A DNA stretch of 64,000 nucleotides from Acinetobacter calcoaceticus DSM 30006 = CIP 81.8 (GTDB taxonomy: Bacteria > Pseudomonadota > Gammaproteobacteria > Pseudomonadales > Moraxellaceae). Shown one piece after another: positions 33,327 to 43,836 of this stretch (the first letter of the stretch is position 1; each line of letters starts with the position of its first letter). The translations under genes and the position numbers were made by a program. Below the pieces are notes generated by a model. The model did no database searches, was not told where the DNA came from, and saw nothing but the letters and a program-made list of their open reading frames with translations. The stretch spans positions 62,001 through 126,000 of the forward strand of contig NZ_KB849780.1 in the NCBI RefSeq assembly GCF_000368965.1, read 5' to 3'.

Positions 33327-33775
33327 TTTAATCTTTTGTTTTCAATAGAAATATATGCTGAAAGATAAGTTGGTAATAGTCGATTACTTTTTATTTTTTT
33401 CAACATTTATTTTATGTATGTTCTTACCTAATTGCCAGTTTTTCAGAGTACTTTAAGTACTTTCATTGGGTGAGAAAATGATGTTTTTGTTGTTTTTCTC
33501 CTCACTATAATTAAAGGGTTTTAAGCTGCCGTATTTTTTAAAATATCAAGAAATTCAAGGTTTAAAATTTGTTTGGCTTATTTGCTAAATTCATTGAGTG
33601 AATAAGCAATTTGAATTAGTGAACTGGGCATTTCATCTTTTTTATAGCAGTAGCGGAAATTGTGACTTGACCGAAATGCCAAACACATTGCAAGATAGGG
33701 TACCTAAAAAATTTTAATTGAAGAGTTAATATACTTTTCTCAACATTTACTTTTGCTAGAACAGCCGAGGATTAC
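33327..33775. other. 449-base region upstream of etfBA
   Basis: No supported ORF. It holds a 15-base dyad AGTACTTTAAGTACT at 33447-33461. A TTGACC at 33667-33672 with AAGATA 19 bp further is a weak promoter candidate for etfBA. GAGG just before the ATG at 33776 is the ribosome-binding site. Confidence 0.45.
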
Positions 33776-34525
33776 ATGAAGGCTCTTGTTGCTGTAAAAC
33801 GCGTGGTTGATGCCAACGTCAAAGTTCGTGTTAAGCCGGACAATAGTGGGGTTGACCTTACTAACGTTAAAATGTCAATTAACCCATTTTGTGAAATCGC
33901 AGTGGAAGAAGCGGTTCGCTTAAAAGAAAAAGGAACAGTATCAGAAATCGTTGTTGTTTCTGTTGGTCCTAAAGAAGCTCAAGAACAAATCCGTTCTGCA
34001 ATGGCTTTGGGTGCAGACCGCGGTATTTTGGTTGAAACTACTGATGAAATTGGCGCTTTAGAAGTTGCTAAAATTTTAAAAGGTGTTGTTGATGCTGAAA
34101 AACCAGAACTGATCCTTCTTGGTAAACAAGCAATTGATGATGACTCTAACCAAGTAGGTCAAATGCTTGGCGCATTATTAGGTGCGGGTCAAGGTACATT
34201 CGCTTCTGAAGTGAAAGTTGATGGCGGCAAAGTACAAGTAACTCGTGAAGTTGACGGTGGTTTACAAACTGTTGAACTGGCACTTCCTGCAATCATTACA
34301 ACTGACTTGCGTTTGAACGAGCCACGTTATGCAGCATTGCCTAACATCATGAAAGCTCGTAAGAAGCCACTTGATACTAAATCTCCTGCTGATTATGGCG
34401 TTACAGCTGGTACTAAGCTTAAAACTGTTAAAGTTGAAGCTCCAGCAGAACGTAAAGCTGGCGTACAAGTGAAATCTGTAGATGAGCTTGTTGAAAAATT
34501 GAAAAATGAAGCGAAAGTGATCTAA
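33776..34525 (+). CDS. etfB: Electron transfer flavoprotein beta subunit
   Basis: 249 residues, full length. N-terminal [33 protein letters not shown] sequence ([20 protein letters not shown]) and the conserved ETF-beta signature [20 protein letters not shown] are present. With EtfA it forms the FAD/AMP heterodimer that passes electrons from acyl-CoA and other dehydrogenases to the quinone pool through ETF-ubiquinone oxidoreductase. It is followed 17 bases later by etfA. Confidence 0.97.
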   Translation: MKALVAVKRVVDANVKVRVKPDNSGVDLTNVKMSINPFCEIAVEEAVRLKEKGTVSEIVVVSVGPKEAQEQIRSAMALGADRGILVETTDEIGALEVAKILKGVVDAEKPELILLGKQAIDDDSNQVGQMLGALLGAGQGTFASEVKVDGGKVQVTREVDGGLQTVELALPAIITTDLRLNEPRYAALPNIMKARKKPLDTKSPADYGVTAGTKLKTVKVEAPAERKAGVQVKSVDELVEKLKNEAKVI

Positions 34526-34542
34526 TACGGAAGGATAAAATC

Positions 34543-35475
34543 ATGAGTATTTTAGTTATCGCTGACCACAACAACCAAGTACTTAACGGTGCTACTTTAA
34601 ACGTTGTTGCTGCAGCACAAAAAATCGGTGGTGATATTACTGTATTAGTTGCTGGTTCTGGTGCTCAGACAGTTGCTGATGCTGCTGCTAAAGTTGCTGG
34701 TGTAAGCAAGGTTTTGCTTGCTGACAACGCAGCTTATGCAAACCAGTTAGCTGAAAACGTAGCTGCTTTAGTTGCTGATTTGGCTAAAGGTTACAAATAC
34801 GTATTAGCTGCTTCTACAACAACTGGTAAGAACATTCTTCCACGTGTTGCTGCTCTTCTTGATGTAAGCATGATCACAGACATTATTTCTGTTGAATCTG
34901 CTAACACATTCAAGCGTCCGATCTATGCAGGTAACGCGATTGCTACTGTTCAATCTGACGAAGCAATCATTGTTGGTACAGTTCGTGGTACAGCATTTGA
35001 TCCAGTAGCTGCTGAAGGTGGTTCTGCTACCGTTGAAGCAGTAAGTGAAGCGAAAGATGCAGGTATTTCTAATTTTGTATCTGAAGAAATCGTGAAACTT
35101 GACCGTCCTGAATTGACAGCTGCTCGCATTGTTGTTTCTGGTGGTCGTGGTGTAGGTTCTGGTGAGAACTACCATAAAGTACTTGATCCATTAGCTGACA
35201 AGCTTGGTGCAGCACAAGGTGCTTCACGTGCGGCAGTTGATGCGGGCTTCGTACCTAACGACTTCCAAGTGGGTCAAACTGGTAAAATCGTTGCGCCTGA
35301 CCTTTACGTTGCTGTAGGTATTTCTGGTGCGATCCAGCATTTGGCTGGTATGAAAGATTCTAAAGTTATTGTTGCAATCAACAAAGACGAAGAAGCGCCA
35401 ATCAACAGTGTTGCTGACTACTGGTTAGTTGGTGATTTGAACACTGTGGTACCAGAGTTGGTATCTAAACTTTAA
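34543..35475 (+). CDS. etfA: Electron transfer flavoprotein alpha subunit
   Basis: 310 residues, full length. The C-terminal FAD-binding signature is visible: [35 protein letters not shown], then [20 protein letters not shown]. It pairs with EtfB; the FAD lies mainly in this subunit. Cotranscribed with etfB and closed by a strong terminator at 35494-35525. Unusually Ala/Val-rich with optimal-looking codons, which fits a highly expressed protein. Confidence 0.97.
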   Translation: MSILVIADHNNQVLNGATLNVVAAAQKIGGDITVLVAGSGAQTVADAAAKVAGVSKVLLADNAAYANQLAENVAALVADLAKGYKYVLAASTTTGKNILPRVAALLDVSMITDIISVESANTFKRPIYAGNAIATVQSDEAIIVGTVRGTAFDPVAAEGGSATVEAVSEAKDAGISNFVSEEIVKLDRPELTAARIVVSGGRGVGSGENYHKVLDPLADKLGAAQGASRAAVDAGFVPNDFQVGQTGKIVAPDLYVAVGISGAIQHLAGMKDSKVIVAINKDEEAPINSVADYWLVGDLNTVVPELVSKL

Positions 35476-35493
35476 TCTTTACTGGTTAAAGTC

Positions 35494-35525
35494 AAAAACC
35501 CTTAGTTTTTACTAAGGGTTTTTTT
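35494..35525 (+). terminator. Intrinsic terminator after etfA
   Basis: AAAAACCCTTAGT (35494-35506) pairs with ACTAAGGGTTTTT (35511-35523) around TTTT; the T run continues to 35525. Confidence 0.88.
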
Positions 35526-35840
35526 ATTGTAGGGATGGATTTTAAAGAATAAATTGGATTTGTTATCTCATTTTAGGTTTGATTTTTATAGAATAAAAAT
35601 CACATAGTTTTAATAAGGTGAACCTATGCTCATTACAGGGATATGATAAGAATAATATGCAATTAAATTATACAAATATCACCAGATTGACCATGTAGAT
35701 TCCGTACATTCCAAAGCGCTTTTGTGCTATACTATACAGCTATATTTTTTTCGACTTTAGTTCAGTTTTCGGAACTAAATTTTTTGCAAGATCAAGACAT
35801 ATAAGCAGATGGAAATTTCTATCTGTAAGAAGGAGTATGC
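35526..35840 (+). other. Upstream region of gyrA, 315 bases
   Basis: No ORF. It carries a plausible -10 element TATACT (35728-35733) and a leader hairpin described separately (35756-35785). GAAGGAG just before the ATG is the ribosome-binding site. Confidence 0.5.
35756..35785 (+). promoter_or_regulatory. Terminator-like hairpin in the gyrA leader
   Basis: TTTAGTTC (35756-35763) pairs with GAACTAAA (35772-35779) around an 8-nt loop, and TTTTTT follows directly (35780-35785). If transcription starts near 35740, this is a leader attenuator shape 55 nt before the gyrA start codon. It is AT-rich and only 8 bp, so it may be weak. Confidence 0.45.
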
Positions 35841-38555
35841 ATGAGCGTATCGGAAATCCGACCGATTGCCATTGAGGATGAACTCAAGCATTCATATTTA
35901 GATTACGCGATGAGTGTAATCGTATCTCGTGCATTGCCGGATGTGAGAGACGGTCTAAAACCTGTTCACCGTCGTGTGCTATTTGCCATGCACGAATTGG
36001 GCAATGACTATAACAAAGCCTACAAGAAATCTGCACGTGTTGTTGGGGACGTAATCGGTAAATATCACCCTCATGGTGACTCAGCTGTTTATGAAACCAT
36101 TGTACGTATGGCTCAGGACTTTAGCTTACGTTATTTATTGGTAGATGGTCAGGGTAACTTCGGTTCGATTGATGGCGATAGCGCAGCTGCAATGCGTTAT
36201 ACCGAAGTCCGTATGACAAAGTTAGCGCACGAACTTCTTGCAGATCTAGAAAAAGACACTGTTGACTGGGAAGATAACTACGACGGATCTGAGCGTATTC
36301 CTCAGGTGGTTCCGACACGTGTTCCAAACTTGCTAATTAATGGTGCTGCCGGTATTGCTGTTGGTATGGCAACAAACATGGCACCACACAACATGACAGA
36401 AGTTGTGAATGCATGTTTAGCCTATGCCGACAATCCGAATATCTCGATTGAAGGATTGATGGAATATATTACTGGTCCTGATTTCCCTACAGGCGGTATT
36501 ATTTACGGTAAATCAGGTATTGTTGATGCTTACCGTACAGGTAAAGGCCGACTACACATTCGTGGTAAATACCATTTCGAAGAAGATGAAAAGACAGGTC
36601 GTATAACCATCGTCTTTACTGAAATTCCATATCAAGTTAACAAAGCAAGAGTTATTGAGCGTATTGCCGAGTTAGTTAAAGAGAAAAAACTTGAAGGTAT
36701 TTCAGAGCTTCGTGATGAGTCTGATAAAGACGGTATGCGTATTGCGATTGACTTGAAACGCGGTGAAAACGCAGAAGTCATTGTAAATAACTTATTCTTA
36801 AATACACAGCTTGAAAACTCATTCAGCATCAACATGGTTTGTCTTGACAATGGACAACCAAAATTGATGAATCTGAAAGATATTATTGCGGCATTTATTC
36901 GTCACCGCCAAGAAGTAGTGACACGCCGTACCATGTTCGAATTGCGTAAAGCACGTGAACGTGGTCATATCTTGGAAGGCTTAACCGTTGCCTTAGCCAA
37001 TATTGATGAAATTATCGAAACCATTAAAACTTCTGCTAATCCAGCTGAAGCGCGTGAGCGTTTACTTGCAGGTGAGTGGGCTGGTGGCGGTGTTGTTTCT
37101 TTACTTGAAAAAGCTGGCGCTATTTCTGTTCGCCCAGATGAAATCGAAGGTGAAAACCCAGATCGTCCATTTGGCTTATCTGAATCGATTTATCGTCTAT
37201 CTCCAACGCAAGTAGGTGCAATTTTAGAGTTGCGTTTACATCGTTTAACGGGTCTTGAGCAAGATAAATTACATGCTGAATATACTGAAATTTTAGGTCA
37301 AATTGCTGAACTTACTGCAATTCTTAATGATTTCAATTTATTGATGGCTGTGATTCGTGAAGAGCTAGCACAAGTATTACAACAGTATGGTGATGGACGT
37401 CGTACGGAAATTATTGAATCACGTATTGATTTTAGTCGTGAAGATTTAATTCCAGAAGAACAAGTTGTATTAACGGTTTCACAAACAGGCTACGCAAAAA
37501 CTCAACCGCTTTCTGACTATCAGGCTCAGCGCCGTGGTGGACGTGGTAAGTCTGCAACTTCAATGAAGAGTGATGACTTTATTCAACATCTAATCGTGGC
37601 TTCAAACCATGCGACTGTGTTGTGTTTTACTAACGTAGGTAAAGTATATCGCCTTCGCGTATTCGAAGTACCTCAAGCATCACGTGGTGCAAAAGGCCGC
37701 CCGATTATAAACTTGTTACCTTTAGATGCGAACGAAACAGTAACTGCGATCTTGCCGTTAACAGAGTTCCTAGAAAACCATTACGTATTTATGGCAACAG
37801 CTTCAGGTACAGTTAAACGTGTTGATTTAGAGCAGTTCTCTAACATTCGTTCAAATGGCTTACGTGCAATTGAACTTAATGAAGAGGATACCTTAATTGG
37901 TGTTGCGATTACTGATGGTAATCAGCAAATCATGTTGTTCTCAAATGAAGGTAAGGCAATTCGTTTTGCTGAAACTGATGTGCGTTCAATGGGTCGTACT
38001 GCTAAAGGCGTCCGTGGTATGCGCGTTAGCATTGCAAGCAACACTTTAAGTGAAGAAGATGCAGAAATTGAAAATGATGAATCTGATGATAATGAAGATT
38101 CAGCAGAGTTAAGTGTAGTAAGTCGCATCGTATCGCTTGTTGTTGTTCCTGAAACGGGTGAAGTGCTGTGTGCGAGTGCCAATGGTTATGGTAAACGTAC
38201 TCCTGTAAATGACTTCCCAACCAAAAAACGTGGTGGTAAGGGTGTTATTGCAATTAAGACAAGTGAACGTAATGGTGAGCTTGTGGGTGCGGTATCTATT
38301 GATGAAAGCAAAGAACTTTTGCTTATTTCTGATGGTGGTACATTAGTTCGTACTCGCGCGGCAGAAGTTGCAATGACTGGTCGTAATGCACAAGGTGTAC
38401 GTCTAATTCGTTTAAGCGAAGAAGAAACCTTGGTGGGTGTTGTGTCTATTGAAGCGGTTGAAGATGAAGAAGAGTTTCTCGAAGGGGAAGTGGATACTTC
38501 AGAATTAGATACCGAAGATGCAGTGTCTACGAATGACGATGCATCAGAAGAGTAA
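35841..38555 (+). CDS. gyrA: DNA gyrase subunit A
   Basis: 904 residues. The catalytic tyrosine is Y120 in [10 protein letters not shown]; the quinolone-resistance region reads [12 protein letters not shown] with S81 and E85 unchanged from the sensitive type, so the common target mutations are absent. The GyrA box QRRGGRGKS starts the C-terminal beta-pinwheel. The pinwheel contains an acidic insertion ([16 protein letters not shown], between blades) and the protein ends in a long Asp/Glu tail, both typical of Acinetobacter GyrA as I recall. With GyrB it introduces negative supercoils. It starts with an AGGAG site and ends at a bidirectional terminator. Confidence 0.98.
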   Translation: MSVSEIRPIAIEDELKHSYLDYAMSVIVSRALPDVRDGLKPVHRRVLFAMHELGNDYNKAYKKSARVVGDVIGKYHPHGDSAVYETIVRMAQDFSLRYLLVDGQGNFGSIDGDSAAAMRYTEVRMTKLAHELLADLEKDTVDWEDNYDGSERIPQVVPTRVPNLLINGAAGIAVGMATNMAPHNMTEVVNACLAYADNPNISIEGLMEYITGPDFPTGGIIYGKSGIVDAYRTGKGRLHIRGKYHFEEDEKTGRITIVFTEIPYQVNKARVIERIAELVKEKKLEGISELRDESDKDGMRIAIDLKRGENAEVIVNNLFLNTQLENSFSINMVCLDNGQPKLMNLKDIIAAFIRHRQEVVTRRTMFELRKARERGHILEGLTVALANIDEIIETIKTSANPAEARERLLAGEWAGGGVVSLLEKAGAISVRPDEIEGENPDRPFGLSESIYRLSPTQVGAILELRLHRLTGLEQDKLHAEYTEILGQIAELTAILNDFNLLMAVIREELAQVLQQYGDGRRTEIIESRIDFSREDLIPEEQVVLTVSQTGYAKTQPLSDYQAQRRGGRGKSATSMKSDDFIQHLIVASNHATVLCFTNVGKVYRLRVFEVPQASRGAKGRPIINLLPLDANETVTAILPLTEFLENHYVFMATASGTVKRVDLEQFSNIRSNGLRAIELNEEDTLIGVAITDGNQQIMLFSNEGKAIRFAETDVRSMGRTAKGVRGMRVSIASNTLSEEDAEIENDESDDNEDSAELSVVSRIVSLVVVPETGEVLCASANGYGKRTPVNDFPTKKRGGKGVIAIKTSERNGELVGAVSIDESKELLLISDGGTLVRTRAAEVAMTGRNAQGVRLIRLSEEETLVGVVSIEAVEDEEEFLEGEVDTSELDTEDAVSTNDDASEE

Positions 38556-38568
38556 GTAGAAATTAAAT

Positions 38569-38596
38569 AAAAAAGGAAGCGTAAGCTTCCTTTTTT
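38569..38596. terminator. Bidirectional terminator between gyrA and the export operon
   Basis: AAAAAAGGAAGC (38569-38580) and GCTTCCTTTTTT (38585-38596), perfect 12-bp stem with loop GTAA, between convergent transcripts. Confidence 0.88.
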
Positions 38597-38599
38597 ATT

Positions 38600-39697
38600 T
38601 TATGAAGAAGATTTTTTAACAAGTCGATAATAAGCTAAGCACATTAATATTAATCCGGCTGTCGCAAGAAATATCAATTTGGGTACAACCGTTGCTAAAG
38701 GAACACCCATCTGATTAAGTTGTACAAACATTTGTACGGCATGTGTAGAGGGTAAACACCAAGCAAACCATTGTAACCACTCGGGCATGGCTTGATGAGG
38801 CCATGCAGCTCCAGTTAATAAGAATAAAGGTATAGAGCTAAATACAATAATATGTCCAGCACGTTCTGGCATATCTAAAAGTGAGCCAATCAGCATGCCT
38901 AATCCAATCACACAACTAATAAAAATAGGAACGGCGACTAGCAAACCAGTAAAGTTCCCACCGTGTGGATAGTCATTGAACCACAAGGTAAAACCGAAAA
39001 GATAAAAACATCCTAAACAGCCAATGGTAAATATACTTGCAAAAATTCCAGCGAAGCGAATACCTGTAATTTTTTGGTGTTGTTCACGGTAGCTTGCAAT
39101 TAGCATCGCTAAACCTAGCACAATCGTTTGATGGATAATTAAACCTGCAACAGCTGGAAAAATATAACTTCCATATCCTGAAAGCGGGTTAAATAAAGGG
39201 ACTTGATGAATAGAAAGGGCCGGTTGGAAATGTGTGCGCTCTCCAAATCTTTCAATATATTCTTTTAATGTGGCTTCAATGGATGTGGCTAAACCTAAAC
39301 CAATTTCTTTAGTTTTTAAAAAGTTTGTTGTGCTCAGATATAAGCCAATTCCACCTGTTTCTCCTCGGCGTAAGCTTTGTGTTAAGTTGCTTGGTAAAAG
39401 TAAAATACCATCGGCCTTTTGTTCACGCACCATTTGTTCGGCTTGTAAGAAATTACTTGTAACGGTAACAATATGAACATGTGGACTATTCGCACTTTGG
39501 CCGATTAATTGAGAGGTTAATAGGCTTTGTTCTTCATCAACTATTACGATTGGAATTGATTCTGCACGTTCAGCTTTATAGGCGGTAGGATAAAAAAAGC
39601 TATAAAGAATGACCGATAAAATCAGAGTTGTGAAAACCGAGCTATTACTAACAATATCTTTAAATGTTTGCCCATAAGCCTTTAAAAACTCTTTCAT
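38600..39697 (-). CDS. ABC-2 type permease (YhhJ-like), distal gene of export operon
   Basis: 365 residues: one N-terminal membrane segment (about 20-38), a large periplasmic domain (residues 45-170, with ESIPIVIVDEEQS), then five membrane segments, the classic ABC-2 membrane layout of YhhJ/YbhS-type exporters. The start ATG overlaps the stop of the preceding permease gene by 4 bases (ATGA), so the two are likely translated together as a heterodimer. No ABC ATPase gene is in this operon. The fourth and last gene of the TolC/HlyD/permease/permease operon. Confidence 0.85.
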   Translation of the reverse strand: MKEFLKAYGQTFKDIVSNSSVFTTLILSVILYSFFYPTAYKAERAESIPIVIVDEEQSLLTSQLIGQSANSPHVHIVTVTSNFLQAEQMVREQKADGILLLPSNLTQSLRRGETGGIGLYLSTTNFLKTKEIGLGLATSIEATLKEYIERFGERTHFQPALSIHQVPLFNPLSGYGSYIFPAVAGLIIHQTIVLGLAMLIASYREQHQKITGIRFAGIFASIFTIGCLGCFYLFGFTLWFNDYPHGGNFTGLLVAVPIFISCVIGLGMLIGSLLDMPERAGHIIVFSSIPLFLLTGAAWPHQAMPEWLQWFAWCLPSTHAVQMFVQLNQMGVPLATVVPKLIFLATAGLILMCLAYYRLVKKSSS

Positions 39698-40824
39698 GGA
39701 GTTGCTCCCCGAATTAATTTTTTAAGCAGCAGAGAGCTTAAAAAGAAGTAAATAAGGCAGTAACCCAGAAGTATTAAAAAGGGAATCATTGAAATGAAAA
39801 GTGGGCTACCAATCACCCATTGTTCGGTTTGCAGCTTGGCATAAGGTGTATAGGGAATAATGAGTGACCAAAATTTAGTGAAAATCGGTGCATTATTTAA
39901 AGGCAGAGTAACGCCTGCAAAACTTAAAGATGAGCCACCATAGACGGCAATAAAGCCAAAAGTTTTACTTAAATTTTTAGTGGCAAGAATGACCGTACTG
40001 CTAATCAGAGCATAGGCAAAATAAAGTAAGAACTGTGCGACCAGCAATAAACTTAAGGAACCCGCTACAAACCAGCCACGGATTTCAACTAGCCAAAACA
40101 TCCATAACCATGTCCATACACAAAAAATAAGGCTATAGAGCAAATTTTTAGCCAATAAGCCTTGAATAAAATTTTCTCGGTTCACCCATTGAGTGAGGGT
40201 ATTACGTTTTAGTTCTTGTCCAATTGCAAAAGCAACACAGCAGCATAGCAACAGATGTAATACGGCAGGAACCATAAATGGCTCTAAATAAAACTCATAG
40301 CTCATGCTCGGGTTGTAAAGCGTTGATACTTTTACATGAGCTGTAGGTACATCTAAATAGGGAATATTATTTGCAAGATAACTTTGGCCTGCATAGTCTG
40401 CTAAAGCATTGAGGGTACTTACCAGCATTGCCGAGGAAATCGTATTTCCCACGCTAAAGAAAGACTGGTTAAAAGCAATGCTGATTTGAGCATCTTGCGC
40501 TTTCACAAAGCGCTTTTCAGCGCCGTCCGGAATGAAAACATAACCCCAGATTTTAGTTTCGTTAAGTAATTGTTCAGCTTCAGTAGGGCTTGCCGTAATT
40601 GTTTTAATATCTACCGTATGATTCAACGAAAGATACTTTTCAATATTGCGGCTGAGTTCACTTTGGTCCTGGTCAATAATGGCAATGGGTAAATGTTCAG
40701 CTTTACCTGCGTAAAACATGCTGCTAAACAAAAAAATGATAAAAGCAGGGATAAGTGTCACCATGCACAAATCCCATTTATTGCTTTTTAGATAGTTTAG
40801 TTCGCGTAATATACTGGCAAACAT
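39694..40824 (-). CDS. ABC-2 type permease, first of two
   Basis: 376 residues with the same layout as its downstream neighbour: an N-terminal membrane segment (about 19-37), periplasmic domain beginning HLPIAIIDQDQSE, then five C-terminal membrane segments. The conserved (L)PIAI(I/V)D(Q/E)(D/E)QS start of the periplasmic domain in both proteins shows that they are paralogues. Starts 3 bases after the HlyD-like gene stop, and overlaps the next gene. Export substrate unknown; the family moves drugs, dyes or lipids. Confidence 0.85.
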   Translation of the reverse strand: MFASILRELNYLKSNKWDLCMVTLIPAFIIFLFSSMFYAGKAEHLPIAIIDQDQSELSRNIEKYLSLNHTVDIKTITASPTEAEQLLNETKIWGYVFIPDGAEKRFVKAQDAQISIAFNQSFFSVGNTISSAMLVSTLNALADYAGQSYLANNIPYLDVPTAHVKVSTLYNPSMSYEFYLEPFMVPAVLHLLLCCCVAFAIGQELKRNTLTQWVNRENFIQGLLAKNLLYSLIFCVWTWLWMFWLVEIRGWFVAGSLSLLLVAQFLLYFAYALISSTVILATKNLSKTFGFIAVYGGSSLSFAGVTLPLNNAPIFTKFWSLIIPYTPYAKLQTEQWVIGSPLFISMIPFLILLGYCLIYFFLSSLLLKKLIRGATP

Positions 40825-40827
40825 AAG

Positions 40828-41949
40828 TTATTTTTCTTCTTTAATTTTAAATAAAACGCTCATACCCACTTTTAAATCTTTCACTGGGCGTTCAGGCTCA
40901 AGATGCAGTTTAAAGCTACGAATATCATAACCACCAGTTTGACGAGTAGTTTTAATCGTCGCAAATTCACCCTCAGCATCAATATTTTTAATTTTAAAAG
41001 TCACATTCTGATTCAGTGCAGGAATAAAACCTTCAAGGGTTTTATTTTTATAAACAGAAGCATATTGATTTTCACCCACGTTTAAGCTGACCCATAAATC
41101 ATCATCTTCTAGAATGCTGACAACAGGTACACCCATAGCGACTAACTCGGAAGGCTTCCCGTAAGTTTTTGAAACTGTACCTGAAATAGGGGAAAATAAA
41201 CGTGTCTCAGCTTCAAGTGCTTTTGCTTCGCCTACAGCTGCTTTTGCAATTTCAACCTGTGCATCTGCTGTAGACTTTTGTTGACTTGTACTACCTCGTT
41301 TTGCACGAGCATATTGTTGATAAGAGGCTTCACTTAATTCTTGCGCAGAAGTTTGAGCCGCTAGCATCTCATCTCGTCTTTGGCGTGAAATAACACCTTG
41401 TCTATATAAATTTTCACCACGTTGGTAAGTGGTTTTTGCAAGGTTTGCTTGTGCTTTGGTGCTTTGCCAGTTGGCATAGAGAGTATCGATATTTTCTTGC
41501 TGAGAACCGCGGTCTACCGTAGATTGAAATGCTAAAGCTGATTGTAAAGCTGCCAAGGCTTGTTGCTTTTTAGCTTCTATTTCTGGGCTAACCAAGCGAA
41601 CAAGTGGCTGGCCTTTGGAAATTTTCTGGCCTTCTTGTACATAAATTTCTTCAATACGACTTGGAACTTTCGTACTCACGTGAATAGTTTCGGCTTCAAC
41701 CCGACCTTGTAGTTCAATAGGCTTTGGCTGATAACTTTTCCACAAACCAAAAATAATTAAACCTAATAGCGCAATAATTACTAAGCCAATAATCAGTTTA
41801 AGCTTGGAGTTTTTAGGTGGTTGAGAGTCACCTTTATTTATGTTTGATTCAGGGGTGTCACTCGCTTGATCGTTTTTTTGAGATTGGTTAGTTTCTACCG
41901 TATCCGCAGCAAGAGAATCCTGTTCTGAATGAGATGATTCTTGATTCAT
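40828..41949 (-). CDS. HlyD-family membrane fusion protein
   Basis: 373 residues. A cytoplasmic, acidic Ser/Gln/Asn-rich N-terminal stretch of about 48 residues precedes one membrane segment (about 50-69); then come a lipoyl half-motif (RVEAETIHVSTKVPSRIEEI), an alpha-helical hairpin (about 125-240) and the second lipoyl half (FSPISGTVSKTYGK), followed by a beta-barrel. It should bridge the inner-membrane permeases to the TolC-like channel. It is the second gene of the operon. Resembles YhiI/EmrA-type adaptors of tripartite exporters. Confidence 0.9.
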   Translation of the reverse strand: MNQESSHSEQDSLAADTVETNQSQKNDQASDTPESNINKGDSQPPKNSKLKLIIGLVIIALLGLIIFGLWKSYQPKPIELQGRVEAETIHVSTKVPSRIEEIYVQEGQKISKGQPLVRLVSPEIEAKKQQALAALQSALAFQSTVDRGSQQENIDTLYANWQSTKAQANLAKTTYQRGENLYRQGVISRQRRDEMLAAQTSAQELSEASYQQYARAKRGSTSQQKSTADAQVEIAKAAVGEAKALEAETRLFSPISGTVSKTYGKPSELVAMGVPVVSILEDDDLWVSLNVGENQYASVYKNKTLEGFIPALNQNVTFKIKNIDAEGEFATIKTTRQTGGYDIRSFKLHLEPERPVKDLKVGMSVLFKIKEEK

Positions 41950-41961
41950 TTTATACTCCTA

Positions 41962-43449
41962 TTAACGGATATAGTCGGTATGTGGTTGATTGACATAAGC
42001 TTTAAATTGATCAATTGAACCATGGCTTTGCAATAGAATCGCGAGTGACATGACATATTTATATGCATTTAAAGCCATTTCAGTTTTTAAAGCACTTAAA
42101 GCATTTTGTGCATCAATCACTTGTGTTGCTGTACCCATTCCTTCACGGAAAGAAAGCTCTTGAATACGTAAGTTTTCTTGAGCGGCATTTACGTTTCTTT
42201 GTAAGAGTTGATGGCTTTGCTGAGCAGAGTTGAGTTCGTTATATGACTTATTCAGAAGTGCCTCAATTTCTTGTTTAGTACGTTCGGTCATAAGTTCAGA
42301 GGCATAACGCTTTAGTTCGGCGGCATGGATATTCTTATTTTTATCTACACCAGAGAATAGGTTGTATTTTGCCATTACACCTACAATCCAGTTTTCATTT
42401 TCATCAAGGGCATATTCACCAAATGCAAAAAGACTTGGTTTTTTTGCGGCTTGTTGAGCTTGAATATTTACATTAGCCAGTTGTGTATCCATCTGCATTT
42501 TTTGTACAAGGCTAGATTTTTGCGAATAACTTGTTAAAAGTGATTCTAGAGACTGGCTTGGAGTGTTATTTACAAATAAGGGCGTACTTAAATCTACATT
42601 ATTTTGTTGATGTAAAAGATTATTAAGGCTAAAGCGACTGGCATTTAAGTTGGCTTGAGTACTTTGTAAAGTACGTTCCGCATTATTACGCGCGACTTCA
42701 AACTGCATGCGTTGCCCTTTACTAATAAACCCTTGTTGTTCGAGCTTTAGGGCATTGCTGTAATGTTTTTGCATGGCATTAAAGTTGAATAAACTACTTG
42801 CTACCAGTTGCTGCTGTAATTGAACATTAAAATAACTTTGTACAACTTCAAACCGCTGTACATCTTGTTGCTGTTGACTTGAAAGTTCAGAACGCTGTGC
42901 TTGAATGTTGGCTATTTTTTTTGCACTGCTGGTTAAGCCGCCTGTATATAGTGGCATAACGACCGAAATAGAAGGGCGTACAACCTGATCTTCTATAGTC
43001 AGGTTCGCATAGTCGGGAAAGCGATTTATACCATCATGGATGGTTTGATTTGCACCTTCTTGAACTTGTCCAAGCACATCCGATGGAATGACATTGTTCC
43101 ACTGTGAAAGTTTATCGTTTAATCCCTGACTTAAATCATTCTCAAGCTTTTGTTTAAAAGAGGCGAGGGGTACGTCTGTTTCGCTATGAAAGGCATATGC
43201 TCTAACATTTAAATCAACTCGAGGTAATCCGAGTCCTTTCACTGCTTCAGCTTCTAGTTGAGACGCTTGCTGCAAAGCCTGATTAGCTTGAGTGCTATAT
43301 GAACTCTTCAAAGCTTGTTGTTCCGCTTCAGCATAGCTTAAGCTTTGAGCATATAAATGATTTGTGAAAAAAAGTCCTAAGGCCAAAGCAAGATGCTTGG
43401 GTTTAAAGAAAAAGGGGCAAATAGACTGTCTATATCGATGTACTGGCAT
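41962..43449 (-). CDS. TolC-family outer-membrane channel
   Basis: About 495 residues from the ATG at 43449; an in-frame TTG at 43506 would add 19 residues, and neither has a clear ribosome-binding site. A basic N-terminus leads into a hydrophobic signal (HLALALGLFFTNHLYAQS), then two OEP repeats: the first with long coiled-coil helices (SYAEAEQQALKSSYSTQ, VVMPLYTGGLTSSAKKI) and the second with VGVMAKYNLFSG. It forms the trimeric outer-membrane duct for the exporter encoded downstream. First gene of the four-gene operon, divergent from serC. Confidence 0.88.
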   Translation of the reverse strand: MPVHRYRQSICPFFFKPKHLALALGLFFTNHLYAQSLSYAEAEQQALKSSYSTQANQALQQASQLEAEAVKGLGLPRVDLNVRAYAFHSETDVPLASFKQKLENDLSQGLNDKLSQWNNVIPSDVLGQVQEGANQTIHDGINRFPDYANLTIEDQVVRPSISVVMPLYTGGLTSSAKKIANIQAQRSELSSQQQQDVQRFEVVQSYFNVQLQQQLVASSLFNFNAMQKHYSNALKLEQQGFISKGQRMQFEVARNNAERTLQSTQANLNASRFSLNNLLHQQNNVDLSTPLFVNNTPSQSLESLLTSYSQKSSLVQKMQMDTQLANVNIQAQQAAKKPSLFAFGEYALDENENWIVGVMAKYNLFSGVDKNKNIHAAELKRYASELMTERTKQEIEALLNKSYNELNSAQQSHQLLQRNVNAAQENLRIQELSFREGMGTATQVIDAQNALSALKTEMALNAYKYVMSLAILLQSHGSIDQFKAYVNQPHTDYIR

Positions 43450-43836
43450 TTTAAATAACAATTTCTGGCATCCCTTATAGTTTAAATTTCTTGTTATTAA
43501 ATTCAATTATCATCTTGTTTCTTATACATTTGTATAAAAACCTTGTAGTTTTAACCTCCCTTTAATTATTAATATGACGAAGCCTATATATTTGTAATCC
43601 CTATCAAAGTATGTGAAATCATAATCACAAGTCAAGCTGATCTTGATTGAATAAAAAATGTTTTAAATCGATAAAATTGGAAGTTAAAACAGAGAAATAT
43701 ATAGAACAATAATTGAAAAAATAAACCTAAATGTAGTCCAGCATTGAAATATTTACTTGAGAAGCTGCTGCAAGCTTAAGCAATCTGTGGTTAAATGCCA
43801 TTTTTATTGTGTTTGACTTTATACAAGGGAAAAATC
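43450..43836. other. 387-base divergent region between TolC-like gene and serC
   Basis: AT-rich, no supported ORF and no strong palindrome; it should hold both promoters. AAGGGA at about 43826-43831 is the serC ribosome-binding site. Confidence 0.5.

Noticed and set aside
34804..35175. Minus-strand 123-codon ORF inside etfA
   Set aside because: Thr/Cys/Asn-rich translation typical of the complement of Ala/Val-rich coding; etfA is certain.
36060..36100. Quinolone-resistance mutation in gyrA
   Set aside because: S81 and E85 are the sensitive-type residues, so no common target mutation is present.
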